NCBI GenBank assembly: GCA_964246745.1
Contig: CAXTRK010000015.1
Location: forward strand, 11,786-75,785
Source: Lichenicoccus sp964246745
GTDB lineage: Bacteria; Pseudomonadota; Alphaproteobacteria; Acetobacterales; Acetobacteraceae
Direction: 5' to 3'
Length of the DNA: 64,000 nt
Below, in pieces: positions 7,958 to 16,516 of the stretch. The translations under genes and the position numbers were made by a program. Numbering within the stretch: position 1 is the stretch's first letter; every line of letters begins with the position of its first letter. The notes below the pieces were generated by a model. It was not told the origin of the DNA and ran no database searches. It worked only from the letters and a program-made list of their open reading frames with translations.

Positions 7958-9277
7958 TCAGGCGCTTCGGAGCAGCCGCTGGGCAAGGAACGCGCCGACA
8001 TCGTTCTGCCAGAGCCACAGGCTGTTCATCTGTCCATGAAACGACGGCTCGCCTCCCACCGCGCGGCCGGCGGCCAGGCCGGCGGCGAGACCGATGCCGT
8101 AGAGGCCGGGTATTTCCTGGCCGCCGGCATCGAGCACGCCGGATTGCGTGCCGACCATGACGCCTCGAGGCTGATCCGCGAGCAATGCCATCCGCTCACC
8201 ATTGGTGTCGAACACCGGCAGCGCCATTGGCCGATAGCCGAGACAGGAGATCACCAGATCGGCGTTGTCGAGAATGCGCCGGCTGTCGGCAACGGCCGCG
8301 CCCGGTGCAAGCCGATGCAGCGCGATCCGGTTTTCCGAGGATCGGCCGCCGATGCCACGCAAGCGCATGACCAGCTCACGCGAGTCGAAGCGAGCGCCGC
8401 CGAAACGAAATACGAAGCCGCTCACCGGGCACACGTCACGCGGGCCAAATTCGGTGTAGCCTTCGGCACGCGCGGCTGGCGCCGACGGATAGAACAGCTT
8501 GAGCCGATGCCGATGCATCAACGTCATCGCGCCGGGTTGCAGACGCGCCCCGAGTTCGTCCAGCAGCAATCGGGCGCAGGCGAGAGCGCTGGTTGAGCCG
8601 CCGACAATGACGATGCGCGGCCGCGCGATGCCGCGCAATCTCTGCTCGATACTGGCGAGACCCTCGGCAGTGAGCGCCGCGTCGGATTGCATGAGCTTTT
8701 GCCGGTATCGCGGTAGCAGCGGCCTGCCGGCGACGCGCTCCCTGCGGAGGCGCGCCTCCGGTTGATGTCCGCCGGTGGCAATGACAACGCTCCGCGAGAT
8801 GACATCGACGGGCGCGCCGGTCAACGCGTCCTGTAGCCGCGTGGACCACTCTCCGCTAGGCAGGCGTGTGGTGTGCAGCGCCGTGTGGTTGCTCAGCACG
8901 TGACCGCCCGGCATCGTCTCGATCAGCTCACGCATCGCCGCTCCGAGCGCGGTCATGAACCGACCGACGAGGGGAAGTGGCGCCGGACCCGTGCCGTAGG
9001 CCGCGATTGCCGCCGCCTCCGGCAGCGTGGTGACGGCCGCCAGCAGCGGCTCGGGATTGTCGCGAACCGATGACAGGAAGGTTTCGGCGGCACTATCGGA
9101 GCTGACAAGATGGCGGCCGATGCGGCCTGCGCCGATCGCGTCCGAGCGCTGGGCGACGATCACTCCCTGTTCGAGCAGATCGGCGAGTATGCCGCGCTGC
9201 GAGGCCGCGAGCAGCGGGGCGAGGCCGGCCGGACCGCCGCCAACGATCAATGCGTTGCCATGCAGCACCCTGCTCAC
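7958..9277 (-). CDS. FAD/NAD(P)-binding oxidoreductase (flavin monooxygenase-like)
   Basis: A 439-residue two-dinucleotide-fold flavoprotein. FAD motif NALIVGGGPAGLAPLLAA is at residues 8-25; a second glycine motif, IVIVGGSTSALACARLLL, near residue 220 would bind NAD(P)H, and ISCLGYRPMALP fits the ATG-type motif before the C-terminal FAD contact. The layout recalls the SidA/lysine-ornithine N-monooxygenase and related class B flavoproteins, but the substrate cannot be read. The GTG start at 9277 overlaps the stop of a doubtful upstream frame. It is transcribed toward chrA, 73 bp away, with no functional tie visible. Confidence 0.75.
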   Translation of the reverse strand: MSRVLHGNALIVGGGPAGLAPLLAASQRGILADLLEQGVIVAQRSDAIGAGRIGRHLVSSDSAAETFLSSVRDNPEPLLAAVTTLPEAAAIAAYGTGPAPLPLVGRFMTALGAAMRELIETMPGGHVLSNHTALHTTRLPSGEWSTRLQDALTGAPVDVISRSVVIATGGHQPEARLRRERVAGRPLLPRYRQKLMQSDAALTAEGLASIEQRLRGIARPRIVIVGGSTSALACARLLLDELGARLQPGAMTLMHRHRLKLFYPSAPAARAEGYTEFGPRDVCPVSGFVFRFGGARFDSRELVMRLRGIGGRSSENRIALHRLAPGAAVADSRRILDNADLVISCLGYRPMALPVFDTNGERMALLADQPRGVMVGTQSGVLDAGGQEIPGLYGIGLAAGLAAGRAVGGEPSFHGQMNSLWLWQNDVGAFLAQRLLRSA

Positions 9278-9843
9278 CGGGCATGCTCCTGGCGCGGCGT
9301 CGCTTGCTGTGCGGTCTGGTCACTCGCGTAACGGAACGTCAGCCTGGACCCAAGATTGGCTTGACCGGCAGCCAAGCCGGCGCTGGCGGGTTTGAGATTA
9401 TGACGGCAGTATAAGTCCAGAACAGTGAGACCCGCGCAAGTATGCTGATAAGACGATCCAGCCGGTTTCATTATCTCACGTTGGCAATCAGACAATTTCG
9501 GGCATGCGCGTATGGTTCGAAGCAATCGAATGTTCATGAGCCGCTCGGTAGTATTGTGGAAACTCTGTTGCTGGCGTTCGCCGAGAAGCAAACGGCTCAA
9601 TGTCCGATCATTGATTGTATAAACTTGAGATCGGCATTATTGATAAAGATCACGATACTATCCTCAACCGACAATGACTGGTCGCGGATGTGTTAATCAG
9701 GGCTTTGACGAAGAATTAAGTCAAGACCAGCCAGTTCAGCCGCGCTTACCTTAAAAGCATAGGTACGGGCCGACTTCTACCAAAATGTTTCTATTTCTGA
9801 TCTTTTAACAGTTTATGAGATAGATAGCTTGCGAATATTGTTA
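9278..9843. other. 566-bp gap, AT-richer than its surroundings, no convincing gene
   Basis: Between the FAD oxidoreductase and the EAL gene the base composition drops noticeably, especially 9430-9840. Two short frames exist (9442-9696 plus, 9274-9600 minus), but neither has the composition, family likeness or ribosome site expected of a gene here. No tRNA, terminator with T-run, or insertion-sequence end was recognised. It probably carries the promoter of the FAD oxidoreductase and may be a remnant of transferred DNA. Confidence 0.5.
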
Positions 9844-10650
9844 TTACTCGGCGTTCGAGGGCAGCAGAGCCGATCGCAGCAGCGCCGACATCTCCCTGGC
9901 ATCACAGGCTGGCGCGTAGCGGTGACCTTGTCCTGCCTTGCACCCGAGCGCGCGCAGCGCCGCCTCCTGGTCGCGCGTCTCGATCCCCTCGGCGACGATG
10001 TCCAGACCGAGTTCGAGCGCAAGCGAGATCACGGCGCGCGTGATCGCCGCGTCGCTGCGGTTGGTCAGAAGATCCTTGATAAAGCCGCGATCAACCTTGA
10101 GCGTCGTCAGCGGAAAGTCCTTGAGGGTTTTCAGTGAAGCGTGCCCGGTGCCGAAATCATCCAAGGCGATCCGCACACCGGCCTCATGCAGCGCACGCAG
10201 TGCTACGAGCGACTGCCGGTCATAGTGCAGCGCGGTGGTTTCAGTCACTTCGAGCTCGAGGCTCGCGGGAGCCAGGGCGCTATCGGCAAGCGCCGCCATC
10301 ACCTGCTGGGGCAGCGTGCGGCACCGGAACTGGCTTGAAAACAGGTTCACTCCAACACGCAGGATGGTTTTGCTCTGCTCCTGCCACACGGCAAGCTGCC
10401 GGCATGCCTCTCGCAAAATCCACCAGCCAACCGGCAGCACCGCGGGACTCGCCTCCAGCGCCATGAGAAAATGGTCCGGTGCAAGCAGGCCATGCTCGGG
10501 ATGCCGCCAGCGGAGCAGGGCTTCGGCGCCAAATATTCGGCCGTCAAGCAGATCGACCTGGGGCTGATAGTGGAGCACCAGCTCGCCCTCGGCCGCGGCG
10601 CGCAGCAGATCGTCCGCTGTCGTTTGTCTGACAACAGGCTGCTTGACCAT
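9844..10650 (-). CDS. Stand-alone EAL-domain cyclic-di-GMP phosphodiesterase
   Basis: Hydrolyses c-di-GMP to pGpG, lowering the second messenger that favours surface attachment. The 268-residue protein is a single EAL domain without GGDEF, PAS or membrane parts. Catalytic positions look intact: AEALLRW (EAL), VNLFSSQF, LEVTET, LDDFGTG, LKVDRGF and AEGIET, followed by a QG near the end. The usual GYLFSRP is altered to GHRYAP. The ATG at 10650 (MVKQPVV) has an AGAGGG ribosome site; a longer frame to 10749 overlaps the divergent neighbour. Activity is likely but not certain given the altered last motif. Confidence 0.85.
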   Translation of the reverse strand: MVKQPVVRQTTADDLLRAAAEGELVLHYQPQVDLLDGRIFGAEALLRWRHPEHGLLAPDHFLMALEASPAVLPVGWWILREACRQLAVWQEQSKTILRVGVNLFSSQFRCRTLPQQVMAALADSALAPASLELEVTETTALHYDRQSLVALRALHEAGVRIALDDFGTGHASLKTLKDFPLTTLKVDRGFIKDLLTNRSDAAITRAVISLALELGLDIVAEGIETRDQEAALRALGCKAGQGHRYAPACDAREMSALLRSALLPSNAE

Positions 10651-10727
10651 GTCACCCTCTGCGATACGGCTTCGCATAGGCCGATCGGGCGATCGGGAGC
10701 AATTGGAATGAGGCGGTTTGTATTTTA

Positions 10728-11603
10728 ATGACGGGTATGATGAAGCCATACCGCCGACTTCCAGGGGCGCTCGCCCTGCTCGTCCCGCTCACGGCGGCAG
10801 CGCCTGCTCCAACCGAAACGCAGGCCCTACGGGCTTTCGAGCGGCACGATTACGCCCGCGCCCACACGATCTGGCTTGATCTCGCCCGGCATGGCGACGG
10901 GCAGGCGGCTTTCCGTCTCGGTCTGCTCGCGGATGTCGGCGAGGGCGGCCCTGAGGACGCGGCCGCGGCCTATCACTGGTTCCAGCAGGCGGCGCAGTCC
11001 GGTCTTGCAGAGGCCGAGTTCAACGTCGCGGTGCTGAAGGATAGTGGACGCGGCACGCCGCACGATGCGTCAGGGGCGGCGGAATGGTACGCACGCGCCG
11101 CGGCGCACGGCAACCGCCGCGCCCAATACAATCTCGGCCTGCTCTACAAAGCGGGCGACGGGGTTCCGCGCAACCAGGCCGCGGCGAGCGCCTGGTTCCA
11201 CGAGGCCGCGACGAACGGTCTGCCCGCGGCGGCGGCGAAGCTGGAGGCTGTCGACCGCACCCCGAGCGAAGCCCGCCTCGACCGGAGCGCCACACTGCGC
11301 CCGGTCATCCCGGTCTCGCCGCTCGCGGCGGCCACCGTGCCGATGGATCAGGAAGGTGCGACGGTGTTCGTCTGGACGGCGCCCACGCAGCCGGCGCCGA
11401 CACGGTTCTTCTTGCAGGTGGTGACGCATGAGGCAGGCAGTCAACGCGAGATCCACGCCGCCTACACCGATCTTACCGCCGCCTTGGTGCATCTAGGCGG
11501 CGACGCCCGCACCTATTCCTGGCGCGTCTTCACGGTGTCGCCGCAATCCAGGAGCTACGTCGTGACCGCCTGGACGCAATTCCACACAGGCCTCATCAAG
11601 TAG
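10728..11603 (+). CDS. Exported Sel1-repeat protein
   Basis: A 291-residue protein with a basic N terminus and a hydrophobic stretch (LPGALALLVPLTAAAPA) that reads as a signal peptide. At least three Sel1-like/TPR repeats follow (about 35-155): GQAAFRLGLLADVGEG, AEAEFNVAVLKDSGRG and RRAQYNLGLLYKAGDG. The C-terminal 90 residues look beta-rich and may be a small sandwich domain. Sel1 proteins usually act as periplasmic scaffolds. ATG codons at 10728, 10737 and 10740 compete as starts; the later ones place the signal peptide better. It is divergent from the EAL gene, whose longer possible start would overlap it. Confidence 0.7.
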   Translation: MTGMMKPYRRLPGALALLVPLTAAAPAPTETQALRAFERHDYARAHTIWLDLARHGDGQAAFRLGLLADVGEGGPEDAAAAYHWFQQAAQSGLAEAEFNVAVLKDSGRGTPHDASGAAEWYARAAAHGNRRAQYNLGLLYKAGDGVPRNQAAASAWFHEAATNGLPAAAAKLEAVDRTPSEARLDRSATLRPVIPVSPLAAATVPMDQEGATVFVWTAPTQPAPTRFFLQVVTHEAGSQREIHAAYTDLTAALVHLGGDARTYSWRVFTVSPQSRSYVVTAWTQFHTGLIK

Positions 11604-11613
11604 CCTGGCGCCA

Positions 11614-12765
11614 TCAGGTAGCCTCCAGCGCGCCGCCCGCGGCGGCCAGGCGCGCCAGGTGGGTGTCGGCGTCGCCGAACAGCAGCTCAATCATCGACAT
11701 GCGCTTGAAGGCGTGACCCACGGCATACTCCATGGTGACACCGATGCCGCCATGCAGTTGCACCGCCTCCTGGCCCAGCTTGCGTCCCGACCGGCCGATC
11801 TGCACCTTCGCCGCCGCGCATACCTTGTGCCGCTCGGCCGCATCCTCATTGTCCGCCATCATCGTCGCCAGCAGCGCCATCGAGCGCGCCTGTTCGAGCA
11901 GCACGACCATGTCGACGGCGCGGTGCTGCAGCGCCTGGAACTCGGCGATCGCGCGTCCGAACTGCTTTCTTTGCTTCATGTAGTCGGTGGTGGCATCGAG
12001 CATGGCGCCCATCACGCCCACTGCCTCGGCGGCGAGAAAGGCGAGCGCCGCGTCGACCACGCGCTCGACGATGGGCAAGCCGCCGCCCGGCTCGCCCAGC
12101 AGCGTGCCGCGGGCGCCAGCGAGCGAGATCTCCGCCGCGCGCCGACCGTCCTGGGTCGGGTAGCCGCGCACTGACACGCCCTCGCCCGGCACATCCACCA
12201 GAAACAGTCCGATGCCGTCGCGATCGAGCGTGCCGCCGCCGGTGCGCGCGGTCACCAGCAGCTTCGAAGCGGTGTCGCCGTGCAGCACCACGCCCTTGTC
12301 GCCCTCCAGACGCCAGCCGTCCGCATGCGCGCCCTGCCTGCGTGCCATCGTCGCCACGTTGTTGAGGTCGTAGCGCGAGTGCCGCTCGACATGCGCGAAC
12401 GCCAGCAGCAGCTCGCCCGACGCCACGCGTGGCAGCAGCTCCGCCTGCGTCGCCTCGTCCGCCGCGCGTCGCAGCAACCCGCCGCCGAGCACGACGGTGG
12501 CGAGATACGGCTCGACCACGAGTCCGCGCCCGAATGCCTCGGCGACGATCATGCTTTCCACCGGACCGCCGCCAAAGCCGCCTCGCGCCTCGCTGAACGG
12601 CAGGCCAAGCAGGCCGAGTTCGGCGAACCGCGCCCACATCGCCCGGCTCCAGCCGTCCGGCTCGGCCATGTATTGCCGGCGCTGCGCGAACCCGTACTTG
12701 TCCGCGACCAGGCGATTGACGCTGTCTTTGAGCAGCCGCTGATCGTCGTTCAGTTCGAAATCCAT
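11614..12765 (-). CDS. Acyl-CoA dehydrogenase, small-subunit-like (PimD-like)
   Basis: FAD-dependent acyl-CoA dehydrogenase, 383 residues: N-terminal helical domain (MDFELNDDQRLLKDSVNRLV), middle beta domain, C-terminal helical domain with KQFGRAIAEFQALQHRAVDM and QLHGGIGVTMEYAVGHAFKR. It is co-directional with a second acyl-CoA dehydrogenase 9 bp upstream. The pair resembles PimC/PimD-type large and small subunits used for dicarboxylic or alicyclic acyl-CoAs. The segment where the catalytic glutamate loop would be reads ELLFGDADTHL, as in small-subunit-like members, so the partner may supply the active base. Substrate unknown. Confidence 0.85.
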   Translation of the reverse strand: MDFELNDDQRLLKDSVNRLVADKYGFAQRRQYMAEPDGWSRAMWARFAELGLLGLPFSEARGGFGGGPVESMIVAEAFGRGLVVEPYLATVVLGGGLLRRAADEATQAELLPRVASGELLLAFAHVERHSRYDLNNVATMARRQGAHADGWRLEGDKGVVLHGDTASKLLVTARTGGGTLDRDGIGLFLVDVPGEGVSVRGYPTQDGRRAAEISLAGARGTLLGEPGGGLPIVERVVDAALAFLAAEAVGVMGAMLDATTDYMKQRKQFGRAIAEFQALQHRAVDMVVLLEQARSMALLATMMADNEDAAERHKVCAAAKVQIGRSGRKLGQEAVQLHGGIGVTMEYAVGHAFKRMSMIELLFGDADTHLARLAAAGGALEAT

Positions 12766-12774
12766 GGTTCCGCC

Positions 12775-13980
12775 TTAAAAGCCGAGGATCGCCTTGGCGA
12801 CGATGCTGCGCTGAATTTCGTTGGAGCCGCCATAGATCGAGAGTTTGCGCCAATTGAAATAGGTGGGCGCCGCTTCGGCCGCATGGTCGGGACCGATCGA
12901 CATCGGGTCGTTGTCGCCCTCTGTGTGTTCCGAGCTGTAGGGCATCGCATAGGGACCGACCAGTTCGAGCAGCAGTTCGGTCGTCGCCTGCTGGATCTCC
13001 GAGCCCTTCAGCTTGAGGATCGAGCTTGCCGGGTTCGGCTTGCCGGCCTCCCGGCCGCGCTCGCTGGCGACCACGCGAAGCTGCGTGATCTCGAGCGCCC
13101 GGAGCTCGATCTCGAGCGCGCACAGCTTCTCGCGGAAAGCGCGGTTGTCGATCATCGGCTCGCCGCCGCTCAGTTCCAGCGTGGCGAGTTCTCGCAGTCG
13201 CAGCAGCCTCGCCTTCGACACACCGACGCGGGCGATGCCGACGCGCTCGTTGCCGAGAAGAAACTTCGCGTAATCCCAGCCGCGATTCTCCTGTCCGACC
13301 AGGTTCTCCGACGGCACCCGCACCTCATCAAACCAGACCTCGTTCACCTCATGGCCGCCATCGATGGTCTGGATCGGCCGCACCGTGATCCCGGGAGTGT
13401 TCATGTCGATCAGCAGGAAGGAGATGCCTTCCTGGCGCTTGGCGGCATTCGGATCGGTGCGGCACAGGCAGAAGATCCAGTCGGCGTATTGCGCGAGCGT
13501 GGTCCAGGTCTTCTGGCCGTTCACCACCCAGGCATCGCCGTCGCGACGCGCGGTGGTGCGCAGGCTGGCGAGGTCCGAGCCCGCGCCCGGCTCCGAGAAG
13601 CCCTGGCACCACCAGATATCGAGATTGGCGGTCGGCGCCAGAAAACGCCGCTTCTGCGCCTCCGAGCCGAACTGCGCGATCACCGGGCCGACCATGCTGG
13701 TGTTGAAGCTGAGCGGCGCCGGCACCGAGGCGGTCTGCATCTCGTCGAGCCAGAGATAGGATTGCACCGCCGTCCAGTCGCGCCCGCCCCATGCCACCGG
13801 CCAGTGCGGCACGGCAAGGCCGGCCTGGTTCATGATCCTCTGCGTCGTGACAAGATCCTCCTTCGAGACATGCTCGCCGTGGCTGGCGCGCCCGCGTATC
13901 TCGGCGGGGATCTCGTTTCGAAAGAAGCGGCGCATCTCGTCCCGGAAGCGGCGCTCGTCGTCGGTAAAGCTCAGATCCAT
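12775..13980 (-). CDS. Acyl-CoA dehydrogenase, large-subunit-like (PimC-like)
   Basis: A 401-residue acyl-CoA dehydrogenase. The substrate/FAD-binding segment CQGFSEPGAGSDLASLRT (about 142-159) and VNGQKTWTTLAQYADWIF are canonical, and the C-terminal YGGSNEIQRSIVAKAILGF has the usual GGSxEIQ loop. It lies between the small-subunit-like dehydrogenase (9 bp) and the acyl-CoA ligase (9 bp), so the three are one operon. Together they would activate a carboxylic acid and introduce the alpha,beta double bond. The acid is not identifiable; medium-chain, dicarboxylic or alicyclic substrates are all possible. Confidence 0.88.
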   Translation of the reverse strand: MDLSFTDDERRFRDEMRRFFRNEIPAEIRGRASHGEHVSKEDLVTTQRIMNQAGLAVPHWPVAWGGRDWTAVQSYLWLDEMQTASVPAPLSFNTSMVGPVIAQFGSEAQKRRFLAPTANLDIWWCQGFSEPGAGSDLASLRTTARRDGDAWVVNGQKTWTTLAQYADWIFCLCRTDPNAAKRQEGISFLLIDMNTPGITVRPIQTIDGGHEVNEVWFDEVRVPSENLVGQENRGWDYAKFLLGNERVGIARVGVSKARLLRLRELATLELSGGEPMIDNRAFREKLCALEIELRALEITQLRVVASERGREAGKPNPASSILKLKGSEIQQATTELLLELVGPYAMPYSSEHTEGDNDPMSIGPDHAAEAAPTYFNWRKLSIYGGSNEIQRSIVAKAILGF

Positions 13981-13989
13981 GAATATCTC

Positions 13990-15672
13990 CTACAGCGGCG
14001 ACGGTGGCCGCGCGCGCTCTTCGTCCGCCAACTGCTTGCGTGACAGCTTGCCCACGGCGGTGCGTGGGAGCGAGTCGCGGAACTCGAGCGCCGCCGGCAA
14101 CTCGTGGCGGCCGAGACGATCGACAAGGGCCGCGCGCAACGCCTCCAGCGTAAACGGGGCGGCACCCTCTCGCAGCTTGACGAAGGCCTTGGCGGCCTGG
14201 CCGCGATAGGCGTCGGCGATGCCGATGACGGTGCACTCCTCGACACCCGGATGCTCGTAGATCGCATCCTCGATCACCCGCGGATAGACGTTGAAGCCGC
14301 CGGAGATGATCATGTCCTTCTTACGATCCACGATCGAGAAGTTTCCGTTCGCGTCCATCCAGCCGATATCGCCGGTCAGGAAAAATCCGTCGGCGAAGGC
14401 GGCGGCGGTCTCGTCCGGCGCGTTCCAGTAGCCGGCGGTGACGTTGGGTCCGCGTATGCGCAATTCGCCGGTCTCGCCGACGCGCAGCACACGGCGGGGA
14501 TCATCGAGGCTTGCCACGTCCACTTCGATATGCGGCATCGGCACGCCGATCAGGCCGGCGCTGCGCTCCGTGCCCGGCAGGATGTTGGTGCCGGCGGGCG
14601 AGGTTTCCGTCATGCCCCAGCCGCCGCGCACCGACTGACCGGTCAGTGCCGCGAAACGGTGCGCCACCTCGACCGGCAGCGGCGCGCCGCCGCAACTCGC
14701 GACGCGCAGCGATGACAGATCGCGCGCGCCGATATCGTGCCGTGCCGCCATGGCAATGAACATGGTGGGAACGCCCGCGAACATCGTAGCCCTGCCCTGC
14801 TCGATATCGTCGAGCGTCTGCGCCGCATCGAAGCGTTGCCGCAGCATGATCTCGGCGCCCCCTTTCAGGCAGCGCAGCAGCACCGTGGTCAGCATGTAGA
14901 TGTGGAACAGCGGCAGCACGCCGAGCACACGGTCGTCCGGCCGCCAGGAAAAGCCGGTGCCGGCAAACCAGATCTCGTAGATGGAGGCGGCGGCGCTGAG
15001 ATTGGCGTGGGTCAGCATGGCCGCGCGCGGCAGCCCGGTGGTGCCGCCGGTGTATTGCAGCACAGCCACCTCCTCAATCGATGCCTCGGGCCACGTGCCC
15101 GGAAGCTGCGCCTCGCTCAGGCGCGCGAAGCTTATGATGCGCGCATCCTCGGGAATGCTGTCCGCCGCCATGCCGCGGCCCCAGAACGCATCCTCACCGA
15201 CCACCAGATGGTCGAGCAGTTCCGCCCGCAGCAAATCCACCGCCTGCGGCACCATGGAAGCGAGATCCGTCGTGATCAGCATGCGGGCGCCACTGTCAGC
15301 GAGTTTGCGCGCGAGCGCGCGGGGCGCGTCCAAAGGACTGAGATGCACGACCCGGCCACCCGCGCGCAGCACGGCGAAGAAGCTGATCGGATGATACGGC
15401 ACATTGGGCAGATAGAGCGCGACCGCGACCCCCGGCGCCACTCCGAGGCGGCGCAGCCCCGCGGCGGCGCGGTCCACCATCGCGCCGAACGCGGCAAAGC
15501 CGATGCGCCGGCCGCGAAACTCGATGAACGGCCTGTCGCCATGGGACGCGACCGCCGTGTCCAGCATCCGCGTGAGCGTGGAGACGTGAAGCGGCGCATC
15601 CCATGCGAGCGCCGGCGGATAGGAAGCCTCCCAGGCGAAAGGTCGGCCAGCCACCGCGATTGCTTCCCTCAT
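13990..15672 (-). CDS. AMP-forming acyl-CoA ligase
   Basis: Adenylates a carboxylic acid and transfers it to CoA. The protein (about 560 residues from the ATG at 15672) carries the AMP-binding core LQYTGGTTGLPRAAMLTHANL (about 195-215), GWGMTETSPAGT, the hinge motif LTGDIGWMDANGNFSIVDRKKDMIISGGFNVYPR in consecutive parts near 410-445, and the C-terminal lysine motif AVGKLSRKQL. It closely matches the long/medium-chain fatty-acyl-CoA ligase group. The start is uncertain: an in-frame codon at 15711 is also open and neither has a strong ribosome site. It heads the operon with the two dehydrogenases. Confidence 0.9.
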   Translation of the reverse strand: MREAIAVAGRPFAWEASYPPALAWDAPLHVSTLTRMLDTAVASHGDRPFIEFRGRRIGFAAFGAMVDRAAAGLRRLGVAPGVAVALYLPNVPYHPISFFAVLRAGGRVVHLSPLDAPRALARKLADSGARMLITTDLASMVPQAVDLLRAELLDHLVVGEDAFWGRGMAADSIPEDARIISFARLSEAQLPGTWPEASIEEVAVLQYTGGTTGLPRAAMLTHANLSAAASIYEIWFAGTGFSWRPDDRVLGVLPLFHIYMLTTVLLRCLKGGAEIMLRQRFDAAQTLDDIEQGRATMFAGVPTMFIAMAARHDIGARDLSSLRVASCGGAPLPVEVAHRFAALTGQSVRGGWGMTETSPAGTNILPGTERSAGLIGVPMPHIEVDVASLDDPRRVLRVGETGELRIRGPNVTAGYWNAPDETAAAFADGFFLTGDIGWMDANGNFSIVDRKKDMIISGGFNVYPRVIEDAIYEHPGVEECTVIGIADAYRGQAAKAFVKLREGAAPFTLEALRAALVDRLGRHELPAALEFRDSLPRTAVGKLSRKQLADEERARPPSPL

Positions 15673-15773
15673 AATGGAATCGAGACTGCTCCGCGCGGCC
15701 GGCCGGCACAAGGCTGGCTTTGCCGGGGCCGATGGAACAGACTGACGCTCACACCTATCCCCGGGAGGCTGGC

Positions 15774-16226
15774 ATGCGGCGCAAGATCACTGTGGACGAG
15801 CTCCAGAGCCTCATCGGCCAGGAACTCGGCGTCTCACGATGGTTCCCCGTCGATCAGTCACGCATCGACGCATTCGCCCGTCTGACCGAGGACGAGCAAT
15901 GGATCCACGTCGATGTCGAGCGGGCCAACCGCGAGATCGGCGGCACCATCGCGCACGGCCTGCTGACGCTGTCGCTGCTGCCGGCGATGGGCGCGGACAT
16001 CTGGGCGATCGAGGGCGCCACCAGCACGCTGAATTACGGCTTCGACCGCATCCGCTTCACCGCCCCGGTGCCGTCCTCCGGTTCGGTGCGCGTGCGCGAG
16101 ACTCTGCTCAAGGTGGAGCAGCGCACCGGCGGCCTGCTCATCACCCGCCGCTGCGCCGTCGAACTGCAAGGCAGCGACAAGCCGGTCCTTGTCGCCGACT
16201 GGCTTGGACTTTGCCGCTTCGACTGA
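15774..16226 (+). CDS. MaoC-family (R)-enoyl-CoA hydratase-like protein
   Basis: A 150-residue single hot-dog protein. The hydratase-2 signature is present as FARLTEDEQWIHVDVERA (Asp/His pair) and GGTIAHGLLTLSLLPAM, the usual 'GxTIAHGxLTLSLxP' block. It would hydrate the enoyl-CoA made by the neighbouring dehydrogenases. The ATG at 15774 follows GGGAGG with good spacing; an earlier start at 15720 is unlikely. It is divergent from the ligase operon (101 bp between starts), consistent with a shared regulatory region and a shared catabolic pathway. Confidence 0.85.
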   Translation: MRRKITVDELQSLIGQELGVSRWFPVDQSRIDAFARLTEDEQWIHVDVERANREIGGTIAHGLLTLSLLPAMGADIWAIEGATSTLNYGFDRIRFTAPVPSSGSVRVRETLLKVEQRTGGLLITRRCAVELQGSDKPVLVADWLGLCRFD

Positions 16227-16267
16227 TCTGGCTGCCGACATCGGCGGCACTTTGGTCCAACGCGAGT

Positions 16268-16516
16268 CTAGCGCCAGCGCGCCCATAGATCCGCGCAATG
16301 GGCGCAGAGAGCCAGGAACAGCGCGCCGCAGAGCGTAAACCATGGCGCGCCGCCGAGGGCGAGACGCGTCGTCAGCAGCAAGAAGAACCCGGCCGGCAAC
16401 ATGCTGAGCGCCAGGCGTGGCGGCACGCCGCGTCCGGTGGCGCGATAAAGCAGCAGCAGCGCCGCGGCCTCGATAACGACCAGGCCGAGAATGGCGTCGA
16501 CAAGCAGACGGATCAC
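16268..16516 (-). CDS. Small two- or three-helix membrane protein ending the photosynthesis operon
   Basis: An 82-residue, strongly hydrophobic protein: LLVDAILGLVVIEAAALLLLY (split by no charges), SMLPAGFFLLLTTRLAL and WFTLCGALFLALCAHCADLW form likely transmembrane helices, and the C terminus ends in basic residues (WARWR). Its ATG overlaps the bchO stop by 4 bp (16513-16516), so it is probably translated by coupling as the last gene of the bchF-to-bchO run. I do not recognise a named family. A role in assembling or holding the Mg-chelatase/pigment machinery at the membrane is only a guess from position. Confidence 0.6.
   Translation of the reverse strand: MIRLLVDAILGLVVIEAAALLLLYRATGRGVPPRLALSMLPAGFFLLLTTRLALGGAPWFTLCGALFLALCAHCADLWARWR

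Noticed and set aside
9274..9600. Minus-strand frame of 108 codons whose stop overlaps the FAD oxidoreductase start
   Set aside because: The overlap looks like coupling, but composition is unlike local genes, there is no ribosome site, and nothing resembles a protein family.
9442..9696. Plus-strand frame of 84 codons in the AT-richer gap
   Set aside because: No ribosome site, no family likeness, atypical composition.
12280..14043. Long plus-strand frame of 587 codons
   Set aside because: Antisense to the two acyl-CoA dehydrogenases; sequence rich in H/R/A and without motifs.
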